From: Neomesorhizobium sp963726065
GTDB taxonomy: Bacteria; Pseudomonadota; Alphaproteobacteria; Rhizobiales; Rhizobiaceae
Length of the DNA stretch: 64,000 nt
Direction: 5' to 3'
Assembly: GCA_963726065.1 (NCBI GenBank)
Contig: CAVSAU010000011.1
Coordinates: 47,113 to 111,112 of the forward strand
Positions 19,273-27,890 of the stretch are shown here, in pieces. Numbering within the stretch: the stretch's first letter is position 1; each line of letters opens with the position of its first letter. A program made the translations under genes and the position numbers. The notes beneath the pieces were generated by a model, which ran no database searches, was not told where the DNA came from, and saw only the letters and a program-made list of their open reading frames with translations.

Positions 19273-20243
19273 GAGAGAGGATCATGCGTGGGCACGGCAG
19301 GTTTGTCGAGATCGGTATTTTCGCGCAGAGTCTTAGCCACTGCCTTCCCGCTGTCGAACTCGGCGCGGCGGCGAGCAATTTCCTCGGCGGAGATGCGGTC
19401 CGTATTCTGATAGTCGAGCTTCCAGTCGGGGTTTGCGCCCCACACGAGCGGCGATTGTACAGTCGTGCGGGCGGCAGGCGCTCGCTCAAGCACGGCAAGG
19501 GCAAGCTGCAGCGTTGCAGCTTGCGAGCTCGGATCATTGGGCCGCCCCGCGGCGTTGCCAAGCGGAAAGTCCGAAAACGAAAAACGCGGCACACCGACGA
19601 ACTCGACAATATCCTTGGCGCAGCCCATAACAACAGTGGCGATGCCATTCGTCTCCAGTGCGCGGGCGGCAAGGCTGACGCTCTGATGGCATATAGGGCA
19701 ATTGGCTACAAGGATCGCCGCGTCGACTGCGTCGCCGCGGCAGCGCGTTACGATTTCCGGGCAGTCGATATTAAGAGTGGTTCGATGGCTGCGATTGGTT
19801 GGGAGCCCGTGAAAACGCGGTGCTACAGACCCGATCCGACCGCGCTCTGCCGCGCGGCGCATTTCCGCTAGCGGAAAGTAAGTGCCGGCATCCTCGGCGG
19901 TGGTGTGGATCCGGTCAATGGCGACGTGCGAAATGCGTAGATCGTGGTCTTGCGAGGTGTCGCCGGAATAGACCGTGTAGAATTTCGCAGCAGCATTGTA
20001 GGGTGCGCCAGGCCCCTGATCTCCCTTGCCAGGCTGATAGGGCGCTGCTGTTGTGACGATCGCAACGCGACACTGCTCAAGCGGCTTTTGCAGTGGTTGA
20101 AACGGCACAGCGGTATAGTGTGCCCATCTGTATGGCGCGCCATAGCCAAGCGCCAAATAATAATCGCGAATTCGTTGCATGTAAGGGATCGGCACATCAT
20201 CGGCGGACGCGAAACCGAACCCGTCGCCATGCGCGCTTGTCAT
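19269..20243 (-). CDS. Glycine/sarcosine/betaine/proline reductase subunit B-like protein (GrdB/PrdB family)
   Basis: A 324-residue protein resembling the selenoprotein B subunits of amino-acid reductases: DDVPIPYMQRIRDYYLALGY at the start, then HVAIDRIHTTAEDAGTYFP, NCPICHQSVSLAARALE (C182, C185) and the late VPRFSFSDFPLGNAAGRPND. In the anaerobic reductases a selenocysteine occupies the C-x-x-C area; here both are ordinary cysteines. Homologues annotated this way occur in aerobic proteobacteria without a known reaction, so no activity is claimed. The start is ATG 20243. It precedes an acyl-CoA ligase on the same strand. Confidence 0.7.
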   Translation of the reverse strand: MTSAHGDGFGFASADDVPIPYMQRIRDYYLALGYGAPYRWAHYTAVPFQPLQKPLEQCRVAIVTTAAPYQPGKGDQGPGAPYNAAAKFYTVYSGDTSQDHDLRISHVAIDRIHTTAEDAGTYFPLAEMRRAAERGRIGSVAPRFHGLPTNRSHRTTLNIDCPEIVTRCRGDAVDAAILVANCPICHQSVSLAARALETNGIATVVMGCAKDIVEFVGVPRFSFSDFPLGNAAGRPNDPSSQAATLQLALAVLERAPAARTTVQSPLVWGANPDWKLDYQNTDRISAEEIARRRAEFDSGKAVAKTLRENTDLDKPAVPTHDPLS

Positions 20244-20269
20244 CGCTGCAAGATCGCTCCCTCAACTGA

Positions 20270-20632
20270 CTATGCTGCATTGATATCAGGACGCTGGAAC
20301 TTGGCGCTACTGAAATTCGTAAACTGCAGTCCTTCGTGCCGCCGGTCGCTGATCGAGCCGCCGCGCCGGCCGCCGTCGACCACCAGGCGACCTGGACCGA
20401 CAGCGTGCAGGCTTCCAATCTCAAAGATTTCAAAGATGTGCTCGAACCGGCGCGCCGCCAGTTTCTGATGATAGGCTAGCATGCTGCGCGCCGACAGCGT
20501 CTGGACCACGGAACGGCGCACGGCGACGGTGATGGTGCGCGGGTTGCTGCTGTCGTTACGATAGCGCGGATTGTGATACGCATTAGGGACGACTGCAGAA
20601 GCGATCTTGGCTGGGCGATTTCCCTGCGGCAT
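20270..20632 (-). pseudogene. Phage-type or DUF6456-like protein fragment
   Basis: An open frame of 120 codons from the ATG at 20632. The stretch VRRSVVQTLSARSML, AARRFEHIFEIFEIGSLHA and RLVVDGGRRGGSISDRRHEG recalls a family of phage-associated or rhizobial proteins with the pattern 'aARrF...iGslkAmd..r..VDGG...piSdR'. The N-terminus is not convincing and the tail ends in the next spacer. It sits beside an integrase remnant, which fits a leftover of an integrated element. Assignment is by pattern memory only. Confidence 0.4.
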
Positions 20633-20682
20633 GACGATACACCCGGTGCGAGCGTTCACCGAAAACGATATACGCCCGTCCC

Positions 20683-20774
20683 GGAAAGACGAGAAGGGTG
20701 AACGATCGCCATCAAACCACCTGGGCCTGGAAAGACGAAAAGGGTGAACGATCGCCGTCAAACCACCTGGGCCT
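20683..20774. repeat. 46-bp tandem direct repeat, two units
   Basis: Two adjacent 46-bp units starting GGAAAGACGA(G/A)AAGGGTG, containing AACGATCGCC(A/G)TCAAACC and ending ACCTGGGCCT, with two mismatches. A third unit begins (GGAAAGCC) and then runs into the integrase coding sequence. The second unit overlaps the last codons and stop of the integrase remnant. Confidence 0.9.
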
Positions 20775-21276
20775 GGAAAGCCAGCACCTTGCCGCCCCCG
20801 ACATGACGGCTCCACGCCTCGATCACCTGACGCCGCTTCTTCATGGCGTCGGGATGGCGGAGGTAGGCGGCTTCGGCGCCGTCGCCTTCTGCCGGGTCGT
20901 GGCTGTAGACAGCCTTGACGATCGGCGTCGGGAAACTGGTCTGCTCAAATGCCCAGCGGCGATAAGACGAGCGGAAACCGTGAACGGTGAACTCGGGGTG
21001 TTCCCGGTGCAGTTCCTTCAGCATCGTGTCTTCGGATATATCGAACACCCGTCCCGTGGCTGGCCATTTCCCGGCCCTGCAACGCCGCCGAGCAGCGCGA
21101 CCGACTTATCGGACAGGTGCACGATATGGTCGCGATTTGCCTTCATGCGGTGCGCCGGGATCGACCAAAGCCTTTTTTCCCGGTCGAGCTCCGACCGGTC
21201 GGCCAGACGGATCTCGCCGCTGCGTGCGGCGGTCAGGATCAGCAGCCTCAGTGGCACGGCGCCCTTACTATGGCGT
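20758..21276 (-). pseudogene. Tyrosine recombinase (phage-type integrase) remnant
   Basis: Only the C-terminal catalytic domain survives, in two frames. The upstream piece (about 21276-21050) has LRLLILTAARSGEIRLAD with the first catalytic Arg and KANRDHIVHLSDKSVALLGG. After a slip near 21050 the second piece has TVHGFRSSYRRWAFEQT (H-x-x-R) and EAAYLRHPDAMKKRR with the nucleophilic Tyr. A full enzyme of this type is about 400 residues, so the N-terminal arm-binding and core-binding domains are missing. It marks an old integration event. Confidence 0.8.
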
Positions 21277-21619
21277 TCTGGGAAGGCGCAATATAAATTG
21301 CTTACGCGGTGCTGAACCAGCGCCCCGCATCCCGACTTACCCACGACGCCTCGACTGGTGAAGCCAGGTCGAGAAAGCGAGTCGTGGGCAACAAAAACCC
21401 CCAATGGCCATACCGGAAACGGGGCGTGGCAACGGGAGGCGCTCGTGTTGTTGAAAGCCAGGACTGCGGAAGCATGTTGGCCAGTGCGGGCGCACGAAGG
21501 ACGCGAGCAGATGTGGCCACTGGCGACCTCTTGAATCGCAAAAGCCGTCGCCTTCGCATTTTTGCTGCAAAGCAATATGTATATTGCGCCGCAACAAGAC
21601 TGCCGAAAGGACAGCCATC
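21277..21619. other. 343 bases without a recognisable gene
   Basis: Between the integrase remnant and bdhA. Several open frames exist on both strands but none matches anything I know. A GAAAGGAC ribosome binding site for bdhA lies at its right end. Confidence 0.45.
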
Positions 21620-22414
21620 ATGGCACTTGCGAAGAAGACCGCCATCGTCACCGGCTCGACCTCGGGCATCGGCCTGGCGATCGCCCAGGCGCTCGCCGCC
21701 GAAGGCTGCAACGTCGTCGTCAACTCCTTCTCCGACACGACGGCCGACCATGCCATTGCCGACGACGATCGCCGCAGAACATGCGGTCGAGGCGGTCTAC
21801 ATCCAGGCCGACATGTCGAAGGGCGACGATTGCCGGGCGCTGGTGAAGAAGGCCGCGCGAAAAGTTCGGCTCGGTCGACATCCTGGTCAACAATGCCGGC
21901 ATCCAGCATGTCGCGCCGGTCGACGAATTCCCGGTCGAGAAGTGGGACCGCATCATCGCGATCAACCTTTCCTCGGCCTTCCACACCATCGGCTGCCGCG
22001 CATGCCGCTGATGAAGACAAGGCAAGTGGGGGCGCATCGTCAACATCGCCTCGGCGCATGGGCTGGTCGCCTCGCCGTTCAAATCGGCCTATGTCGTCGG
22101 CCAAGCACGGCATTATGGGCCTGACCAAGACGGTGGCGCTGGAAGTCGCCGAACAGGGCATCACCTGCAACGCCATCTGCCCCGGCTATGTGCTGACGCC
22201 GCTGGTCGAGGCGCAGATTCCCGACCAGATGAAGGCGCACAACATGGACCGCGAGACGGTCATCCGCGAAGTCATGCTTGACCGGCAGCCGACCAAGGCA
22301 ATTCGTCACCGTCGAGCAGATCGCCGCGGCGGTCGTCGTTCCTCTGCTCCGACCGGCCGCGCCAGATCAACGGCACGCACGATCTCGGTCGACGGCGGCT
22401 GGACGGCGCAGTGA
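21620..22414 (+). pseudogene. bdhA: D-3-hydroxybutyrate dehydrogenase, multiply frameshifted
   Basis: This short-chain dehydrogenase would oxidise 3-hydroxybutyrate to acetoacetate in PHB turnover. The N-terminus MALAKKTAIVTGSTSGIGLA with the TGxxxGIG nucleotide-binding motif is intact. The conserved protein then continues in changing frames: AEHAVEAVYIQADMSKGDD, VDILVNNAGIQHVAPVDEFP, IVNIASAHGLVASPFKSAY, then a long intact run KHGIMGLTKTVALEVAEQG to MLDRQPTK, and the end TISVDGGWTAQ. I count about ten one-base slips in 795 bases, mostly insertions, with the amino-acid sequence otherwise well preserved. Either recent decay or sequence error. Confidence 0.85.
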
Positions 22415-22438
22415 TGAGCTTCGCGAGCGCGTCCGACG

Positions 22439-23582
22439 ATGAACACGCAACGAGCCATGACCGCAACGGCAGAACAAAAAGCCGATCAACATCGCGCTGC
22501 AGGGCGGCGGCTCGCACGGCGCCTTCTCCTGGGGCGTGCTCGACCGGCTGCTCGAGGACGGCCGGCTCGATTTCGCGGCGATCTCCGGCACCAGCGCCGG
22601 CGCCATGAACGCGGTCGCGCTGGCCGACGGCTGGGTGCGCGGCGGCGCCGACGGGGCGCGGCAGAAGCTCGCACGATTTCTGGCGCGCGGTGGCCGCAAG
22701 GGCCGCTTCAGCCCGGTGCAGCGCACGCCGTGGGACATGCTCTGGGGCAACTGGTCGGTCGAGAACACGCCGGGCTATCTCTGGTTCGACGCCATGTCGC
22801 GGCGTGTTTTCGCCCTATGTCGCCAATCCGCTCAACCTCAATCCGCTGCGCGATGTGGTCGCGCGCCGAGATCGATTTCGACAATGTGCGCGCCTGCAAG
22901 GCGATGAAGCTGTTCATCTCGGCGACCAATGTCGAGACCGGCCAGCTGCGCGTCTTCGAAACCGAGCGAGATCGACGTCGACGTGGTGATGGCGTCGGCC
23001 TGCCTGCCGCAGATTTTCCAGGCGGTCGAGATCGACGGCACGCCCTATTGGGACGGCGGCTATGGCGGCAATCCGGCGATCTACCCGTTCTTCTAGGCCA
23101 ACGACACCGAGGACGTGCTGCTGGTCCAGATCAATCCGGTGATTCGCGAGGGCACGCCGAAGACGGCCAACGAGATCCAGAACCGCATCGACGAGATCAC
23201 CTTCAACGCCGGCGCTGCTGCGCGAATTCCGCGCCATCGCCTTCGTCAAGGAACTGATCGCCGCCGGCCGCATGCCGCATGGCGAATACCGCGATATCCG
23301 CATGCACCGCATCGATGCCGACGAGGCGTTCAAGGATCTGTCGGCCTCGTCGAAGGTCAATGCCGAATGGGCGTTCCTCGAATATCTGCGCGACCTCGGC
23401 CGCACCGCGGCCAGCGACTGGCTGGAGGAGAATTACGACGCGGTCGGCAAGCGAGCCGACGCTCGATCTCTCCGACGATGCTGGCGACCGGCATCGTCCG
23501 AAGCGCCCGCAAGGCGCTCGGCAGCGCGGGTCCGCGAATTCCTGCCGACCGGACGAAGCCGGAGGCGGCGCGGAAGCGGTGA
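22439..23582 (+). pseudogene. Patatin-like phospholipase, multiply frameshifted
   Basis: A serine lipid acyl hydrolase of the patatin/RssA type. In shifting frames one reads the oxyanion motif NIALQGGGSHGAFSWGVL, the nucleophile elbow ISGTSAGAMNA, then NWSVENTPGYLWFDAMS, NPLNLNPLRDVV, ETGQLRVFET and the catalytic Asp in YWDGGYGGNPAIYPFF. A TAC-to-TAG change follows directly at about 23094, then LVQINPVIREGTPKTANEIQ. The C-terminus ends near 23582. About eight indels are visible. In rhizobia such genes are often next to bdhA, as here, suggesting a shared role in PHB or lipid turnover. Confidence 0.8.
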
Positions 23583-23599
23583 CGCGCGTCGAAGACCGT

Positions 23600-24214
23600 T
23601 CAGGGCCTGAGCGATGCAGCTCGACCGACCCGGACCAGCCGCGCGCGCGCCGTCGCGCTGCTCGTCGGGATCGGCGATCGCGCATCTTCATGCCTTCGAG
23701 CCCGTCGAGCAGCAGGTCGGCAAGCAGCGTCGGCCGACAGGCCGCGCGCGCCGAGATCGACCCCGTTGCGCGCCGCCTCGCGCGTCGATCGCCGCCGCCA
23801 GCAGGTCGGCCGAGCGCGTTGCGCCAGCGCCGCGGCGAGATCGCCGGCGAGGCTGTTCTTCATGTCGAGGATTTCGGCGCCATGCGGCGAATTGCCGCGA
23901 TTGTCTGCATCATGCGCGATCAGCGCGTCGTCGATCGCCGCCATCATGCGCTCGGCGAACGGCCCGTCGCGCGGCGAGCGCGGCGCGCGCGCTGCTCGAC
24001 CGAGCTGTCGCAGCAGCATCGCGCCGATGGCGCGGTAGATCTCCGTCTTGTTCTTGAACAGCAGATAGAGCGCCGGCCGCGACATCTCGGCGGCGCGCGC
24101 GATGTCGTCCATCGTGGTGCGCGCGAATAGCCGTAGGCCAGGAACACCTTCATCGCGCCGTCGAGGATGCGGGCGCGCTTGGGGTCTGGCGGCGGTTTGC
24201 GGTGTGTCGGTCAT
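23600..24214 (-). pseudogene. TetR-family transcriptional regulator, frameshifted
   Basis: From the ATG at 24214 the N-terminus MTDTPQTAARPQAR leads into a TetR HTH, which appears in two frames: AMKVFLAYGYS-type sequence and then TTMDDIARAAEMSRPALYLL with KNKTEIYRAIGAMLLRQL. The ligand-binding part includes AERMMAAIDDALIAHDADN and HGAEILDMKNSLAGDLAAAL before further slips. It is divergent from the iorA gene, and a 25-bp palindrome fills the space between them, so it probably represses the iorAB cluster. At least four indels. Confidence 0.8.
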
Positions 24215-24243
24215 TGTCCGAGACGCGTTCCGATCTTGCTCTA

Positions 24244-24268
24244 TTGACAAAATGACAGAATTTGTCAA
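24244..24268. promoter_or_regulatory. 25-bp palindromic operator between tetR and iorA
   Basis: TTGACAAA-ATGACAGAA-TTTGTCAA: eight-base arms that are perfect reverse complements around a nine-base spacer. It lies in the 124-base divergent spacer between the TetR start (24214) and iorA (24339), where a TetR dimer would be expected to bind, and contains TTGACA hexamers on both strands that could serve as -35 boxes. No second copy with the same spacer is seen. Confidence 0.7.
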
Positions 24269-24338
24269 GATGTATCGAGCGTCGGCATCGCTGGCTGACC
24301 GCGCCGACGGGCAATGGACGACAACGAAGGGTATCCCC

Positions 24339-24800
24339 ATGCGCCTGACCGTCGACGGAAAACCCATCGACATCGATGCCGATCCGGAGATGCCGCTGCT
24401 GTGGGCGCTGCGCGATCTCGCCGGCAAGACCGGGCCGAAATTCGGCTGCGGCATCGCCGCCTGCGGCGCCTGCACGGTGCATATCGACGGCAAGCCGGTG
24501 CGCTCCTGCTCGCTGCCGGTCGGCGAGGTCGACGGCGAGATCATCACCATCGAGGGCCTTGCCGCGGACGGCAAGCTGCACCCGGTGCAGCAGGCCTGGC
24601 TCGACGAGCAGGTGGCGCAATGCGGCTACTGCCAGGCCGGGCAGATCATGAGCGCGGTGGCGCTGCTCGACGAGATCGCCGACCCGACCGACGAGGACAT
24701 CGACAACGCGATGAGCGGCAATCTCTGCCGCTGCGGCACCTATCCGCGCATCCGCGCCGCGATCAAGCGCGCCGCCGCGCTCAAGACGGCGGGAGCCTGA
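24339..24800 (+). CDS. iorA: Two [2Fe-2S] subunit of an IorA-type molybdenum hydroxylase
   Basis: A 153-residue small subunit of an isoquinoline 1-oxidoreductase-like (aldehyde/N-heterocycle) dehydrogenase, passing electrons from the molybdenum centre through two clusters. The plant-type ferredoxin half has C-x4-C-x2-C in GCGIAACGACT and a fourth Cys in VRSCSLP. The second half has CGYCQAGQIM and NLCRCGTYPRIR. Length is normal and the frame is intact, unlike most neighbours. It ends two bases before the iorB ATG. The true substrate is unknown. Confidence 0.9.
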   Translation: MRLTVDGKPIDIDADPEMPLLWALRDLAGKTGPKFGCGIAACGACTVHIDGKPVRSCSLPVGEVDGEIITIEGLAADGKLHPVQQAWLDEQVAQCGYCQAGQIMSAVALLDEIADPTDEDIDNAMSGNLCRCGTYPRIRAAIKRAAALKTAGA

Positions 24801-24802
24801 CC

Positions 24803-27097
24803 ATGGCCAGCCTCGGAAAGATCGCCCGCCGCACCTTCCTGTTCGGCGCCGCCGCAATCGCCGGCGGCGTCGCCTTCGGCTACTATTACTACCGCAAGCC
24901 CTATCCCAATCCGCTCGAAGGCGAGCTGGCCGAGGGCGAGGCGACCTTCAATCCCTATGTCAAGATCGCCGCCGACAACACGATCACGGTGATCGCGCCG
25001 CGCGCCGAGATGGGCCAGGGCGTCTCGACGACGCTCGCCGCGCTCGTCGCCGAGGAACTCGACGTCGCGCTCGACAGGATCAAGGTCGAGCACGGCCCGG
25101 CCTCCTGGGCCTACTACAACTCCGCGATGCTGGCGGAAGGCGGGCCTTTCGCCTTCTACAACGAGGGCGTCGATCGCCGAAACCGTGCGCGGCGCGATGG
25201 GCGGCGGTCGGCAAGGTTCTCGGCCTGCAGGGCACCGGCGGCTCGGCCTCGATCCGCGACGGCTTCGACAAGATGCGCGCAGGCGGGCGCCGCGGCGCGG
25301 CAGATGCTGATCGCCGCCGCCGCGGCGCAGCTCGGCGTGCCGGCCGGCGAACTCGACGACCGAGAACGGCACGATCGCTGCACAAGGCGTCGGGCAAGTC
25401 GGTGACCTATGGCGAGGTGGCGGCCGACGCCGCCACGCTCGCGCCGCCGTCCGAGCGTGCAGCTGAAGGACAAGGCCGACTGGAAGCTGCTCGGCAAGCC
25501 GCAGATGCGCATCGACATGCTGGCCAAGGTCACCGGCGCGCCGATCTTCGGCGTCGATGTGACGCTGCCCGACATGCTCTACGGCACGGTGAAGATGAGC
25601 CCGCGCTTCTGGGCGAAGCCGGTCAAGGCCGATCTCTCCAAGGCCGAGAAGATGCCGGGCGTGGTCAAGATCGTGCCGATCGACACGACCTACGGCCACG
25701 GCTTCGGCGTCATCGCCGAAAACACCTGGGCGGCGTTCAAGGCGGCCGAGGCGATCGAGGTCGAGTGGGGCGCGCCCGACTATCCCGCCGACAGCGCCGC
25801 CATTTCGAAGGCGCTGCAGCGATGCGCTGGCCTCGGCGCGACGGCTCGGCGCTGCGCGACGACGGCGACGTCGACACGGCCTTCGCCGACGCGCCGCGCG
25901 AAAGGCTGGTCGAGGCGGACTATTCGGTGCCCTATCTCGCACATGCCTGCATGGAGCCGATGAACGCGACGGCGCGGCTGAAGGACGGCGTGCTCGACAT
26001 CTGGTCGCCGAACCAGATGCCGACCGTCACGCGCTAGCTCTGCGCCGGAGCTCGCCGGCGTCGAGCAGGACAAGGTCAATGTCCACACGACCTTCCTGGG
26101 CGGCGGCTTCGGCCGGCGCGGCGAGATCGATTTTTCGCATGTTCGCGACGCTGCTGGCCAAGGAGACCGACGGCCGGCCGGTCAAGGTGACCTGGACGCG
26201 CGAGGAGGACATCGCGCCACGACGTCTACCGCCCGGCCGCGCGTCGGGCGGTTCCGGGCCCGGCTCGGCGACGACGGCATGCCGGTCGCGCGTCGACATG
26301 ACGATCGCCTCGCCGTCGATCATGGCGAGCACGCTTGCGCCGCATGTTCCCGTCGCTGTCGCCGCTCGGTCCCGACAAGACGATCGTCGAAGGCTCGTAC
26401 GACCAGCCCTACACGATCCCGGACTATCGGGTGACGGCGCATCCCGGCGCCGATATCGCATCCCGGTCGGCTTCTGGCGCTCGGTCGGCAATTCCTACAA
26501 CGGCTTCTTCCACGAATGCTTCATGGACGAGATCGCGGCGGCCGGCAAAGTCGATCCGGTCGAGATGCGGCGCAAGCTGATGGCCGACTATCCCGGCTGC
26601 GGTGAAGGTGGTCGAGAAGGTCGCCGAGATGGCGAAATGGGGCGAGGCGCTGCCGGCCGGCAAGGCCAAGGGCTTTGCCTTCACGCTGTCCTTCGGCAGC
26701 TGGGTCGGCGAGATCGTGCAGGTCGCCGACACGCCGGCCGGCATCCGCATCGAGAAGGTGTGGATCGCCGCCGATGTCGGCACCGCGCTCGATCCCGGCA
26801 TCATCGAGGCGCAGCTGGTCTCCGGCGCGATCTACGGCCTGTCGGCGGCGATGGGCCAGGAGATCACCTTCGCCGACGGCATGGTCGAGCAGTCGAATTT
26901 CCACGACTACGACGCCATGCGCATCTACCAGTGCCCGGAATTCGAGGTCGCCATTCTGGAGAACTACCACAAGATGGGCGGCGTCGGCGAAATCGGCACG
27001 CCGCCGGCGGCTGCCAGCGCTCGCCAATGCCGTCTTCGCGCTGACCGGCAAGCGCATCCGCACGCTGCCGCTCACCAAGCAGGTGTCGTTCGCATGA
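24803..27097 (+). pseudogene. iorB: Molybdopterin-binding large subunit (IorB type), multiply frameshifted
   Basis: This would be the catalytic subunit binding molybdopterin cytosine dinucleotide. The first 110 codons are intact and show a Tat signal (ARRTFLFGAAAIAGGVAFG), NPYVKIAADNTITVIAPRAE and EMGQGVSTTLAALVAEELD. After 25171 the conserved protein runs on in changing frames: LLGKPQMRIDMLAKVTGAP, HACMEPMNATARLKDG, NQMPTVTR (then CAG to TAG near 26035), FLGGGFGRRGEIDF, VGFWRSVGNSYNGFFHE, and an intact last stretch from KVVEKVAEMAKWGEALP to LTKQVSFA. About a dozen indels. It overlaps the cytochrome gene (ATGA). Confidence 0.85.
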
Positions 27098-27700
27098 GAG
27101 CGTTCGCACGTTACCCTGACCTCTGCTGCCGATCGTCGTTGCGAGCGGGCGTCGCGCTCCGCACAGGAAGCAATCCGTGCGCCGCCGTCGGCGGCGACAC
27201 CGCCGAAGGGCCTGCCGGAATGGGAGAAGATCTACGCGGTCTTTTCGCATCCGCGCTGCGCCAACTGCCATGTCGAGGACGATCGGCCGCGCTGGTCCGG
27301 CGCCGCATTACGGCGACGACAAGGGTGCATGGTTTCAACGTCCAGCGCGGCGCGGACGGCATCGGCTTCGGCAATCCCGGCCTGCGCTGCACGACCTGTC
27401 ATTTCGAGACGCAATTCCAGCGTGTTGCACGGACCGCCCGGGAGCCGAGAACTGGCATCTCGCGCCGGCCGAGATGGTGTGGTTCGGCAAAGTCGTCGGC
27501 GCGAGATCTGCGCCCAGATCAAGGATCCGGAACGCAATGGCGGCCGCACGCTCGAAGAGGTCGCCGAGCATGTGCGCGACGACGAGCTTGTCGGCTGGGG
27601 ATGGGATCCAGGCCCAGGGCGCGAGCCGGCGCCGGGCTCGGCCGAGGAGACGTTTCTTGCAATCGAGCGTTGGGCGGCGGCAGGCGCGCCGTGCCCCTGA
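27094..27700 (+). pseudogene. Diheme c-type cytochrome of the IorAB cluster, frameshifted
   Basis: The expected product is an exported cytochrome c of about 200 residues carrying two CXXCH heme sites: SHPRCANCHVEDDRPRW and LRCTTCHFET. It ends with GGRTLEEVAEHVRDDELVGW and an EETFLAIERWAAAGAPCP tail. The pieces lie in at least three frames. Its ATG overlaps the iorB stop, so the three genes form one operon. It would be the electron acceptor of the molybdenum enzyme in the periplasm. The N-terminal signal peptide is hard to read because of an early slip. Confidence 0.75.
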
Positions 27701-27709
27701 CTGCAAAAC

Positions 27710-27733
27710 ATCCTGACAACCAATTGTCAGGAT
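27710..27733. promoter_or_regulatory. 24-bp perfect palindrome upstream of the RND genes
   Basis: ATCCTGACAA-CCAA-TTGTCAGGAT: ten-base perfect arms with a four-base loop, ten bases after the cytochrome stop and 157 bases before the RND adaptor ATG. There is no T-run, so it is not a typical terminator. Its TGACAA/TTGTCA half-sites match the core of the palindrome at 24244-24268, though the spacing differs. Confidence 0.55.
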
Positions 27734-27890
27734 TTGCCGATTCATGAAAATTTGTGACTGTTTTGCGATGCAACTTTGGGGTAGAAACCGCCGCCTGCCC
27801 GCGTGACAGGCAGTACGAATTTGAACCCGGCGACCCGCGCACCCATATCGAGATCGCGCTCGAGGATGACAGGGGTCAGCCGGGACCCAC

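Noticed and set aside
20683..20774. CRISPR array
   Set aside because: Only two directly adjacent 46-bp units without spacers and no cas genes; a simple tandem duplication.
20758..21276. A functional integrase marking an active mobile element
   Set aside because: The N-terminal two thirds are missing and the catalytic domain is split by a frameshift, so it is only a remnant.
21620..22414. Programmed frameshifting in bdhA
   Set aside because: There are about ten slips without any slippery heptamer or common structure, and neighbouring genes show the same; not a recoding signal.
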